Below, in pieces: positions 53,301-64,000 of a stretch of 64,000 nt of DNA. A program made the position numbers and the translations under genes. The notes under the pieces were generated by a model. That model was not told where the DNA came from and searched no databases. It saw only the letters and a list, made by a program, of their open reading frames with translations. The DNA comes from Ramazzottius varieornatus (taxonomy: Eukaryota > Tardigrada > Eutardigrada > Parachela > Ramazzottiidae): positions 3,269,158 through 3,333,157 of the forward strand of contig BDGG01000003.1 in the NCBI GenBank assembly GCA_001949185.1, read 5' to 3'. Position 1 is the stretch's first letter. Each line of letters starts with the position of its first letter.

Positions 53301-53766
53301 GGGGATCCGCTAGAAGCGCCCGGAAGTTTGTTGGTTCAACGTAGACGGATCTCTCCTACGACAAGAGAAAATAACACCAGAGCGTGCAAACGCTTCTTCG
53401 AGACTAGCTTTCACGTCTAATACTAACCTCGACATACTTCACGATGGGAGTGAAGTAATCGACGGTTCTTCTGTAGATGGATTTCCGCAGGCGCTTAGCG
53501 TCCAGATCTTGTCGCCATTCGAAAGGGACCTTTCCTCCTGGCTGATCGCTGTCCCCCGCAGAGTTCGATGTGGAGGCAGCGTCCGGAACTGTTCCCAACG
53601 CCGATGGCATCGGATGTCGCAGGGGCGCAAGTGGTTGACTGTTCGCTCCCGTGGCATACTGCGGGATGGGATTGCTCGAGAATCGCTGAAGAGTATTCTG
53701 CTGATGGTAGCCTCCACGCGGGGAGATGCTCCTGGGGCCGGGCGCATGTTGAGGACGAATGGACAT
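50364..53766 (-). CDS. WDR33: WDR33 / Pfs2-type polyadenylation factor
   Basis: WDR33 is the CPSF subunit that, with CPSF30, recognises the AAUAAA signal in pre-mRNA. Twelve coding exons from 53428-53766 to 50364-50787 give about 765 residues. The conserved N-terminal motif ([20 protein letters not shown]) is followed by a seven-bladed WD40 propeller: [70 protein letters not shown] and HILVTGSND. The hallmark [17 protein letters not shown] comes next. The C-terminal third is Gly/Pro/Arg/Gln-rich with RGG motifs ([11 protein letters not shown]), shorter than in vertebrates. The ATG at 53766 is preceded by an acceptor, so a 5' untranslated exon lies upstream. One intron carries a family A palindrome. 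Confidence 0.95.
50845..50931. repeat. Family A palindrome, copy 11 (WDR33 intron)
   Basis: GATCCTTACCTCAAGTGGCG and GTGCGCCACTAACGGTAACG are the arms, ending in a GATCTTGTGC-like outer arm. It is well preserved. Confidence 0.75.
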
Positions 53767-55610
53767 GGTTAATCTCCGCGCATTGACACCTGTAAGAAGA
53801 GCAGGGAGTTCATTAGGAGAAGCTAAGAGAGTCGGAGAGCCGTCCAAAATTCATCTGAGCTAAGTCAAGTCAATCATCAATCAAGGTGTACCAAAGTATG
53901 AAGGATTACCCTCACAGTTGTCCGCATAACCAACCAGCAATGACATGAAGACAGCTTTTCGCAGGCCATCCAGCGATGCATTCTTCGCTGATGAACACAG
54001 ACTTTGGCAGGCTATTGCCTATAGGGCGGCCCGGCGAGCCCTCACGCTATAGCCTGGACTTCGGTCAGCAATCAGCATCAGTGCATCGCGCTCGATTTAT
54101 GTGGTTTTAGGCTGGCTCCCTACATGAAACTGCACCGTTTACTTTCTGTTCGATAAAACACACCTGGATTTCACCGCGGAGATGAAACAGCATCGCGCCA
54201 AGACGGTGCGCGGAAGAAATATGCTGTCCCGCACCAATTTCCCTTTTCCTACTGTCCATCGCTGTCCGACCACTACTTGTGCATCCACGCGTCAGGAACG
54301 ATCCCCAACCTGCTAACCACGAATGGCAGGAACATCCCACAGAGTGGAGACAGGTGACAAGGACAAACAGGTAATCAAGACGCTGAGGAAGCAGCCAGAG
54401 CAGGACGTAGCTCTACAACGTGTGGAAATCGGACAGCAGAACACGGATGGACAGAGATGACCCTGATTCCTTTGGGAGAACGCGAGGCTGTGTCGACTTC
54501 TCACCTCCGAAGAACTTGTAAAATTCTCTATTATCCGCCCGAAATCAGCGCTACAGGAAGCATTCGTTACTGACAACTGCGACCAGATGCTGGATGATGT
54601 TCGCAGAGTACGCCTCGGTAAGAAGGGTTCTGAAATACAGCAAGATCGCATACCCGCAACTTGATGCTTACCCGCAGCTTGATGTCGCAGGTGATGTTGT
54701 GCGAATCACTCACCTCAACGGTGTGAAATACGCGGCAAAGACTCGCTATAAGAACCCGATCTTCGGCCTTCCACTGGGAGTGGAAGATCAAAGATGAATG
54801 CAAGTGAAGCAGAAAAACGCGTCACAAGCTGCGTGGGTTTGCATTGATGGTCGACCCAATACGCTGGTCGATCCCTGTGGACATATTCACACCTGCAGTA
54901 CAGTACTTGTGCTGATGCGTTGCTTTGTCTGACCAACTTATAAACCAGGAAACGCTCAATCGAAAGCCGGTTCTTTGAGCCAATCTGTTATTTTAGGTGT
55001 GATTCCTTCCGATTTCTACACGGAAAATCTCGCAAATGGTATCACAGATGGATACAGTACATCGTGATAGTTTGGTTTCAACTTGTTCACCAATGTTGTT
55101 TTTTTATTCAAACACTAAAATGGCCATCGATGTCATTCAGCTGTTTCCGCCCTTCAATTCCGCGAGCCAGCTTCATTTTTCAGTACCGGATTATCCTCTC
55201 TTTCATGTAATTGATCCGATCATTAGAAAGTACGGACCGCGAGGTCTTTCAGGCGACTGGTCCAGTAGAACATTGTTTGTCAAGAGAACGGCACTACAGA
55301 ACACGGTACTTCGAAGGATCTTGGTGCGGTCTTTCAGCGATGAAAATGGTTTGCAGCTTTGCTCGCAGTTTGAGAACCAAAACATCGCCTAGTTACCGCT
55401 GTTCTTTGGGAAAGCGCTTTGTGCGTACGTGCAGAATCAACAAGCGAGATGCCGGCCTGGACAAAATCCGCAGTGACCTGATTCTGTTGTACGAAATATA
55501 TTAATCTAATTTTGTGGCCAGGGAAGCACAGACGGCCTTCTGGATGCGGCCCCATAAAGCAATCTGTGTTACTCAATTTTCGGACAGAAGTCTTTTGACG
55601 TTGCGTATTA
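53767..55610. other. 1.8-kb divergent intergenic region, no gene recognised
   Basis: It lies between WDR33 (-) and VAMP (+). An open frame at 55036-55392 (118 codons) has no recognisable family or splice partner and is left as a non-gene. A short 18-bp-period tandem is at 54651. Part may be 5' untranslated exons of WDR33 and VAMP. Confidence 0.4.
54651..54685. repeat. Two-copy tandem repeat, 18-bp period
   Basis: TACCCGCAACTTGATG and TACCCGCAGCTTGATG lie in tandem. No function is apparent. Confidence 0.6.
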
Positions 55611-56633
55611 ATGTCTAATAACAACAATAATAATAAAAAGCCCCCCAAACCAAGCACCGGAACTAGAAATGTCCAGCCTAGTGTGAGTCCCATCAACCGC
55701 CAGTTTCCCGCCGCAAAGGACAATACAAGGAGCAGATCTCTGGGTCCGGCGCGACCAGCATCTTCACCAGGTATTTCAGTGACAACTTGAAATATCTGAG
55801 ACGTTGGCAAATGAATCGATCATGATCGTCGTCTCAAGTGGCGCGCGTTTCCATTGTCTGTGGCCGAAGATGTACGCTAGTTGGGAAGATGATCATGGTC
55901 AAGTCATTTGCCCACGCCTGAAAAGAATGAAAAATTGCCGAGTTTGCCATATTGTAAACGGCAAGAATAGTTCCCCTCGTACGGATATGGTTTTCTGGCT
56001 TATTCTACAGGTGTTCCGAAGCCTAGCTCATTGGGTACCTCTTTACCGCCAACTAGCCTACCGCCTTTTGGTGGTCGACGTTTGCCTCCGTTATCCAATC
56101 CTGCTTTTGCCGCGCCCTCTACCAGTATGCGTATGAACGCGGCGAACCCCAGTCAGTTCCAGCGACCTAATCAGCAGGTCCTGGGTCCGGTGGTCCATGC
56201 CAATACCGGCAAAGTAACAGCGATGGACAGGACACAAAACCAAGTCAATGAGATCACGGGGATTATGCGGTCGAATTTAGAGGCGGTGATTGAAAGGGGG
56301 GACAAACTACAGGACCTTGATGCCAGGGCGGACCAGCTTTCGCTGAACAGCGAGAAGTTTCGCGCCACCACAAAGAAGATAAAAAACAAGTACTGGTGGA
56401 AGAACCAGAAATATTGCATTTGTTTAACCTTAACCGTGCTGGCTTTGTTGGGTGCTGCTGTTGGTATTTGTTTATATGAATTTATGCCCATAAAGAATGG
56501 AACTGACCTATCCAACAGCACTTCCAGTACTATGCACATGACCACCGTCACCCATTTATTTGTTAGAAAAGTAACGGTTCTTACCTCAGATACCACTACC
56601 GACACCACAGAAGAGTCGCTTGTGGAATCGTGA
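55611..56633 (+). CDS. R-SNARE of the VAMP/synaptobrevin family with extra luminal tail
   Basis: v-SNAREs on vesicles pair with syntaxin and SNAP-25-type Q-SNAREs to drive fusion. Exons 55611-55770 and 56011-56633 give 260 residues. A Pro/Ser/Asn-rich N-terminal region of about 125 residues leads to the SNARE helix (NQVNEITGIMRSNLEAVIER ... DLDARADQLS) with the zero-layer Arg in VIERGDK. Then come the juxtamembrane KNKYWWKNQK, typical of synaptobrevins, and a transmembrane helix (CLTLTVLALLGAAVGICLY). Synaptobrevins normally end here. This one adds about 50 luminal residues rich in Thr and Ser, with N-glycosylation sequons NGT and NST. The intron holds a family A palindrome. An AATAAA follows at 56717. 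Family is clear; subtype is not. Confidence 0.9.
55816..55901. repeat. Family A palindrome, copy 12 (VAMP intron)
   Basis: GATCATGATCGTCGTCTCAA then GTGGCGCGCG on the left; TACGCTAGTTGGGAAGATGA and TCATGGTC on the right. The right inner arm has diverged. Confidence 0.65.
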
Positions 56634-56716
56634 TCTTTTCCCCCTCGTTTTCTTTGTTTCTGTATTTTTTTATCTCTGTTCTTGTTTGAAGGTTTGTTGT
56701 TACTTTCAAATACCCA

Positions 56717-56722
56717 AATAAA
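56717..56722 (+). terminator. AATAAA polyadenylation signal for VAMP
   Basis: AATAAA lies 84 bp past the VAMP stop. On the other strand AATAAATAACT near 56735-56750 could serve the channel gene, so the two 3' ends probably overlap or abut. Confidence 0.55.
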
Positions 56723-56846
56723 CCAGCGTCTGAAATAGTTATTTATTTAATAGATACATGTTTGAGTAAAAAGCATAAAGAAAGACAGCTCGAGGAAAGA
56801 CCAGGAAATGATCTCTCTTTAGAGAAAATCAAAGAGGAAGAAATTT

Positions 56847-59800
56847 ACTGAACGTCAAGCTGATTCTCCATCAAAAACACTTTCAGTCTCGACTTGGCCA
56901 TAGCGAAGGGTGTCTCCATTTCCGTCTGGAATTTGGCTACCACCTAAAGATATTAATTTTAAAAATTTTTATAACACCAAAGCAGAGTGAAAAAACGTGT
57001 ACAAGATGTGCTGGTACCTCATCCAAGTCATCACGTGTCAGGACGTAAACTTCGCAGTTGTCCGTTGCCCGAACAGTGCGGGAAGCCGGCCAGTCTAGTA
57101 GGACGGCTTGCCAGTTGATGTGACTTCCGTGTCGGATTACCCCAATTTCCACACCGGCTTCCACTTCCACAGCTTCTCCGCGATGGAGGAAGTACATCTC
57201 CGGCACGAGATCACCCTGCTGTATGATGTAATCACCCGGTACGAAGTGGATTTGATGCAGGCAAGCGCTCAACATTCTTATGAAGGCATCCGACGCATCG
57301 CGGAACAAATCCATCTGAAAAAGACAAATCAGTGTAAACTGATCGAGCGCATCATTTACAGAGTCCAAACTCTAAAGTATATTCTCACATGACGAAGATT
57401 CTTCTGATGAACGACAAACAGTAGTTCAGTCCGAAGACAGAAAGGCGTATCCAGAAGGACATCGTTGACGTCGTTGATTCCTTTACACGTGTTCCACAGG
57501 AAATTGAAATAGCTCTGAACCCGTTCGACCACATGTTGACCCGCTCGTTGATCAATCAGATACCGTCTTATGGTGTGGAACTGACTTTCGAACTTATGCC
57601 TACAAATATCGGCGTTGGCCAGTGATGAAGCGGTGTCCGCCACGAAGAAGCCGAACAGCAGTCTTCCGACCATTGTGACCACTATCACAAAGCCCCGTCC
57701 ATTGCTAGATATCGGGTAAATTTCTCCGTATCCCGTTGCAGAGACCATGTTGGTTACCCAGTACATGGCCGTAATATAGGCTTGAGCGGATGTGTACCCT
57801 GGTTGCATCAGGTGGGTACTCCGCGGCCATGCGTTCTTGTCACACTGTCCGAACTTCGGGCAGCCCAGTGTGTAGGCCAGACAGGCCGCACAGTGGGTCC
57901 ATAAGAAGACTCTGATAAAGGACCATGTCATTCGAGCGTAAAGGATGTTGATGTCCATTTCGGAGAGCCAACTGGCGACGGCCAGTTTGATGCGGATGAA
58001 TCGCGGGATGAGGCGGAGTAGGCGGAAGCACGCCCAATACTGGCCGCGCATTTCATTTGACGCGGCCAGGCAGATGATCTCGTACGGAAAATTATCGAAA
58101 GCATCCAACATTAAGCCGGTCTTGCTTCTGACGTAACGCTGTCTTATCTTCACATGGTCCATGACTTCGTTCCCTAAAATCGAAAAAAGTCCGTGAACCC
58201 CGACAAGCAAAGAGAACAATCTGAATCAGCAACCATAGCACAGACGCACGCGTTGGAAGCCGATCGCTCGTAACGGTGCCGTATTATGAAGAATGTCTAT
58301 GAAAGTGACGCTTGCTCACCGAATTCATCGAGAAAAGCAAGTTTCAGACGTAAAACCACGTCAAGCAAAAGCAAGAACTCCATCCAGTAGTTCGCCGTGA
58401 TCAGGTGGAAGGCGAAGTCCGCAAAACAGGCTTGGTATAGCATGAGCGAGATCGCCACGCATCGCAGAAACGTCACAAAGAACTTGGAATAGCAACGGAT
58501 AAAACGACTGTCTGTCCGGAAAATATGTTGACGGGCTCTTTTCAATAAATCTTTCACCAGTGCTTTACCCGAAGGATGATGAAACTCCATTGAGTAATTT
58601 CGATCATGTTGCGGTTTGGGTCGCGACTCGAGTGACCTCTTCAGTTCCGCTTCCCGCTCCATACTTTCCCGTGCTTCTTCCATAATCTTGTTCCGAACTT
58701 CTGGGAAGTAGTCTAGGATACCTTCCAGCTCGACTTTTGTAATGTAGTACAAGTCACAGTTCTCACGAGCTTTGAAGTTGATCTTCGACTTCTGCCCGGT
58801 GAGGAAAGCGACTTCGCCCAGGATTCGCCCTGCGCGAAGTGAATTGGGTTGTGTATCCCCATTCTTGTACTGCACTTCCACACTCCCTCTGTAGAGTAGG
58901 TACAGGTTGGATCCGAGGTCGCCCACTCTAGTAACGTACTCGCCTTCCATTATGTAGAGAGGTTTTAGGTTGACAGCTAGCATCTTCTTGAAGCCATTTG
59001 CAGCATTCTTGAATATCGTGATTTGCTCGATGACTTTCTTATTGATTTGTAGAGCGAGCTCGCCGGTAAGCGAAGGAGGCAAGCCGGCGACGAGGTCTTG
59101 AGGGTTCTCACCATGCGTTCTCAGCCACAAGTACTCGAGATACCTATGAAGTCACAGTGGAGCACTTGGGGAAAAATCGCTTTATGGTTCGTTTAGGGTC
59201 GTAATACCTGATTACGCGTTTGCGCAGGTTGGACGGGACGTGTTCATGAAGCATGTATTTTTTAATGGCATGCATTCGATCATAAAAGCGCGCCCTTTTA
59301 CCATCCAGGTTCTTCTGTCTAGCAGCCATCGATGCGCAGATCCAGCCGAAAAAGATCATTCCGCTGATAAAGATGAAGATAAAGAGGACTTGTTCTCGTT
59401 GGTTGTAGGCATAAAGGTCTCCGAAGCCCGTTGTGGTACTACAAAGCAAAAGCTCGGAATGGAGGTTGATGGTCGAATAATAAGATTTGTTTCTAATCCC
59501 ATACGTTGTAACGATAGCCCAGTAAACAGTGGCGACAATCTGAGGCCAAACGATGGTTGTATAGGCATCAAGTGTGTAAAAGTAGACGCCCTCGGCGAAA
59601 CCCAAGAAGGAGGTCTCTAGACACGTCCGAGAGTTGTCCAAGTTGACGTTTCCGTCCGGCCCAGGATTTCCTGTCCCGAGGTATTTAGGTATTTGATACC
59701 TGAGGTCGAAATCCGGCGCTTCGGTCAAACTGATGAGGGAGGAATCAGACGAGCTAGCCGAGTTGTCGTAGTCCAAAGCGATTCCAAGATCGGTGTCTGT

Positions 59801-62800
59801 CACGTTTTGGAATGGGTAAACTGCGAGAAAAATCAACTAAACATTGATTTCAGCGACTACAAAAAAAAGATGGATTCATCAAAATATTAGTAAAATACGT
59901 AGCATTTCGAGTGGTTAGGCTTACAGCATCCTGCGTCCGACAGAGCACACGGTAAAGGCGGGCATTGGACAATCAGCGGAATACACGACACAAAAGTGAT
60001 GAACAGACCGAAGTACAGACAGTACTTGAATATGTGGACCTTTGCAGTATTGATCTTGATGTTATTTTCAAGGTAGTGGAATGCCAACGGTACACGGTAT
60101 ATTTGCAGAAGGCGATTCATACGAATCATGGTCATCCAGTGCAAACATTCGGCCCGAGCCGGAGACACCACATCACCGTTGGGAGCCATCCCCCAAATGA
60201 TGAATTCGAAGGGCGCGCAACCCGCCAGGTCAATGAGGCAGTTGGATGTCAGGTACCTCTGAGCTGTCCGGTAAGGATGCGTCACTGTGACGTTCATGTC
60301 TGCGAAAGATAAATTTAATAGATTGGTTCAATAATTTGAGACGTGGGTAACTGATATAATCCAGATCTTTTTTCAAGTGACGCACGTCTTTGTTGTTACT
60401 TTTGTCATTGTTCTGAACAAGTGCGCCACTTGGAAAAACGATCTGATGCAATAACCGCATGCCGATCAGGTGGGATACCCGGTCCGTTCAAACTGACTGC
60501 CGGCTAGCGGGTGTAATATTTGGTCAATGTGTGTTACTTATTTTTTTTCACAGTTTTGTTTTCTAACAATTTTTTATCCGTTACCGTTAATGTACTGTAC
60601 GTGAAACTTTATGTAAATGTCCACGAAAGCGTATATATCGACGAGCCATAGCGTGATCATAAGTGAAAGTTCGTCGATCTGGAAGGCGTTCTGAATCATG
60701 ATGACCATGAACTGCATCACCGCTATGGTAATCCGCACCATTTCCCAGACCATCAGGAACCGACTATCCATAGGAATGGTTTGGCTCCTCAAGAGCTTAC
60801 AGAGCAGCGCCCCCACTCTCGACACATTCGCCACCTTCAAGTCATCCCGGAACCGCTGCTTTCTCTTCTCGTCTTCCGACAGCCGAGTAGCAGACTGCCT
60901 TCTTCCCTTTTTGACATACGGCTTGGCTTCCTTCGCTGCTAGCAAAAGATCATCATAGTAAGCACGATCTTGAGAAATCGCATCGATTTGGTGGCGCAGC
61001 CATTCAACGTTGGCGGCGACGTCGTCGAAGGCCGCGCGAGGCAGGGCGATGACTTCACAGTGAGTGACGGTTTTGACGGTAAGGATTTCGTTCTTGTTGA
61101 AGAGGAAGCCGAGTTCTCCGAAGTACATACCGGATCCGACGACCGCGACGCAGACGGAACTTTGATCGGGATGGAACATGTGGCAGAAGCCGCGACGGAC
61201 AACAAAGAGTTCCGGGATAAGGTCTCCCTGCTGAACGATGTATTCATCGGGTGGAAACAGGTATCTTCGGACTGCCGGTGCGAGGCATCTCAGGATGTTG
61301 TCCTCGATGTTCTTGAAGATTGGAACGCCGGCTACCAAATGTACAAGATCGTCCACCTATGAGGTAGTCAAACGTGGAGATCACATCCATGCGGTATAAG
61401 TCGAAATTATAAAAAACACCTTAGGAAAAAGTTTCAAGTGTCCAGCTCACACTACTTAGAACTATAGCTCAATTACCACTAGCAAAACCCTAATTACCGA
61501 CCGACTAAGTTTGCATCCGAAATTCTGTTCGTAATGAGCAATGCTATTAATAGCATCACTTTTGTGCAACGATTGCAAGAACGTTCTACCTGGATGTCCT
61601 CCATCAGATGATGCGGCATATCTTCCGTCATTTTCTTGACGCCCGGGATTTCTTCGCCTTGGTTCACGCTCCACAACAGAGCAACCGAGTCAATTGCGCG
61701 ATTCTGGATGTTCTTGGTTAACTTGTTGGCGTCCATGAGACGGATCAGCGCAAAAAGCCGTTCTTGAAACTCGGTCCGTGGTACATCCAGGTTCGCCACC
61801 GTCGCCGTCAGACTGGCCAGGACATAACCGTACATCACCGCCCCAACCAGAACCACCTGAAATGTACGCCCTAGTAATTCCAGATAATTCTTCATGAAGA
61901 TAATTATGGAAACACCAAGCCTCACAATTTCCTTACCAGTGTGACTACCATCTGTTCTAACACGTTATGCGGATATAAATCTCCATATCCAACGGAAGTC
62001 TATAGAGGATGAAGAAATGAGAACGATCACCTCCCAAGTTTTATTTTCGTGTGGGCCTACCATAAGTTCTGTCGCGTAGTACATGGCGCTCGTATAGCGA
62101 TAGCTATAGGACGCGTTTTCGGCTGTATTGCGGCTGTCCGGTTTGACCATTCCGGGAGGATAGTCAACACCCCACGAGGTCTCCATAGTCCCGTAGCACT
62201 CTGACGGGTCACAGGCAGTCAGGAACAACGCCACCGCACACATCTGTGTAAACATCGCGATGTACATGGTGAACTTCATGATCCTAACATGGGTTATGCT
62301 ATTATTCAGGTCCGCGCCGATATGATCGAAGAAGTTCGGCAGAGTCAGGACGCGTAATGCTCGGTTGACCTTCAGGTACCCCAACAGCTTGAAAACCCTC
62401 TTGGCGCCGCCATCACCCGCCAACCCGGCTACCGCGAAGATCTCTATGGGGAAGACAGCTAGCAAGTCTGTGTAACATCCCCATGATTTGAGATACGTCA
62501 ACGCCATCGTTCTATGATCGGTAATCTTCCCGTTGGCTGTGACTATCTGGGTGACGAAGTTAAGGCCGTAGTCCACGATGAAAAAGATGTCCATGACATA
62601 GTCGAAGAATATTAGCATGATCCCAGAGGTCGCCACCGCGTTGATTTCGTCGTTAGTAAGACCACTGTTGATGCGGGTGTTCAGTCCGAGAAGGTCATCG
62701 TAGCTCTGAAAGAATCCAACATAGGTGTTGAGGAAAAAGGTGCAGACCACCATTGCGATCAGACAGCGTTCCCAGAAGTAGTGGAAGAGTCCTTCCGGGT

Positions 62801-64000
62801 CGACGCTGAAGTCGTAAACGATGGTCTTCATCCACCGGAAGCGAGCGGAAAACTGCTGCCGTATTGTTCCCATATTGTATTCTACCTGTCAAATACATAA
62901 CTATAACCATGGCTTTCGATACCACGGACGTGTTATGCTGTTTACCATTTCATCCATCGGATCGCGAATCTTGAAGAGCTCCATGGATTTAGAGACTTTC
63001 AGTGTTTCTTGAGGACGGTCGATGTTCAGCGCGGTCATCAATGGACGTAGGTTGGCTCCCATGTCGTATTTCAGCTCTTCGATCCTGGCCGATAGCTCCT
63101 TCTGTTCCCGCTTCCGCTTGGCGATACCGACCTCATCGAGCGCGCTATCCACGTTCTTGTTGTGGCTTGCGATCCCTGTCTTCTCTTCTGTTCGTGTCTG
63201 CAAGAAAACCTTCTGTTTAAAGCACTTCCGGCGACGGACCAAGTTCAACCCCGGTAGCCCTGGGTGTCCAACCCGTAGGGACGTAGCCCTTAGTCGATGG
63301 TTACCCATGACCCACATTGTCCCAGGGGCGTTTGACACCTTCTGGTTCCTGTCGTATTTTAACCTCGGGGTTCGGTACCAGCTTGTTCATTGTTGTGGTT
63401 TTCTGAGTTATAAATTTATCGTCGTGTAACACAGTGACAGTGCTAAAGTCGACCTTCCTCCCAGGTTGTTTCCGCTACTTCCGTACGAGCTTAGTTTACT
63501 GTGCACTTACCCGCAATTCGTCCGCTATATCGGGATAGACAGCCAAGCAGTCCATCAGATCCTCGGTACGGAGGACCACGAGGTCGCAGTGAGCGATGGC
63601 GCGGATGGAGCATTTGCGGGGCATCCTTGTGATTAGGTTGATCTCACCGAACAATTTTCCAGACTTCAACAAAACAACTGGGACTTCATTCTCGTCGTCG
63701 CTCAGGATTTCGAGCTCACCATTCTGGATGTAAACCTGCAGAAAGGTAAGTCATTATTATGCTTCAGAGAACCGTCAACCGAACCGGTATTTTCCTTCGT
63801 TTATTTTGCAGGTTATGTACCATGAGATCGCTAAGCTCTCCTTTCTTCATGATCTGCTGTCCGGGAAGCGCCAGCATCGGCTTGAACTTGAGGCTTAACA
63901 TCCGCAAGAAGCCAGGATTCAAGTTTTGGAAAAGAGGAGACTTCTCGATGATCTGTCCAGAAATTTCAAGCGCGATCTCCGACCTGCGGAGATGTTAAGG
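56847..64000 (-). CDS. Four-repeat (pseudo-tetrameric) cyclic-nucleotide-gated K+ channel, CNGK type; 5' end off window
   Basis: One continuous spliced gene whose exons cycle through channel core and cNMP-binding domain. Reading from the right edge: cNBD (63511-63983, FGEINL), linker 62946-63197, S1-S5 (62063-62885), pore TSVGYGDLYPHN (61937-61999), S6/linker (61590-61856), cNBD plus next S1-S2 (60585-61356). Then S3-S5 (59925-60299), pore TTGFGDLYAY (exons 59505-59820 and 59208-59438), cNBD plus next S1-S2 (58320-59143), S3-S6 with pore SATGYGEIYP (57389-58173), cNBD (57018-57314) and a short tail (56847-56943, VVAKFQTEME...). S4 segments carry spaced Arg/Lys. GYG/GFG filters imply potassium selectivity, as in CNGK channels of sea urchin sperm. 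Three full repeats plus one cNBD are visible, so I infer the first repeat lies beyond 64000. Confidence 0.88.
60361..60446. repeat. Family A palindrome, copy 13 (channel intron)
   Basis: CCAGATCTTTTTTCAAGTGA leads to CGCACG, and AAGTGCGCCACTTGGAAAAA with CGATCTG closes it. It lies between exons 60299 and 60585. Confidence 0.75.

Noticed and set aside
55036-55392. A 118-codon + strand ORF upstream of VAMP
   Set aside because: No signal peptide, domain or splice partner is seen, and composition is unremarkable. It is most likely chance.

Overview
This is a gene-dense animal nuclear genome segment. It carries about eighteen intron-containing protein genes, plus one that appears to be a single exon, on both strands. 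Introns are mostly 45-300 bp with GT-AG borders, and neighbouring genes often sit only 150-450 bp apart. Gene content (Mi-2/CHD4, attractin, survivin, SECISBP2, ARMH3, a four-repeat cyclic-nucleotide-gated channel, an allatostatin-A-like neuropeptide precursor) points to an invertebrate. A compact ecdysozoan such as a tardigrade would fit, but that is inference and no sequence here proves the species.

Layout. 1-816 (-): 5' part of a secreted CUB protein. 1436-9753 (-): complete Mi-2/CHD4 nucleosome remodeller in 14 coding exons. 11258-13077 (-): DXO/Rai1 decapping exonuclease. 13264-17932: a 4.67-kb terminal-inverted-repeat transposon with a decayed PIF/Harbinger-type transposase and extra ORFs. 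18164-19661 (-): SECISBP2-like protein. 20294-22614 (+): topoisomerase III-alpha without its C-terminal zinc-finger region. 23074-24319 (-): an eIF4E with a long N-terminal extension. 25211-27548 (+): urea transporter. 27991-28873 (+): survivin. 29034-35316 (-): two tandem secreted M14 carboxypeptidases. 35903-42404 (-): attractin. 43185-43940 (+): ribosomal protein S18. 44099-46828 (-) and 47219-49153 (+): ARMH3 and the TFIIH subunit p44, head to head. 49719-50060 (+): neuropeptide precursor. 50364-53766 (-): WDR33, an mRNA 3'-processing factor. 55611-56633 (+): an R-SNARE (VAMP). 56847-64000 (-): a pseudo-tetrameric CNG-type potassium channel running off the right edge.

The genes are mostly unrelated housekeeping functions rather than one pathway. 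The real local partnership is the duplicated carboxypeptidase pair. It shares intron positions in its 5' half but differs by five introns in its 3' half, and one member has a 12-nt microexon that completes a probable catalytic Tyr codon.

Three families of short palindromic repeats are scattered through the window. The commonest is about 70-100 bp with inner arms GTGGCGCAC/GTGCGCCAC. It has 13 copies, and every copy I located lies inside an intron of a protein-coding gene. The strongest candidates for follow-up are the four-repeat channel, this intron-restricted repeat family, the Harbinger-like element, the carboxypeptidase microexon and the FGFGL-amide precursor.

Exon borders were placed by eye from GT/AG sites, reading phase and family homology, and may be off by a base or more in places.
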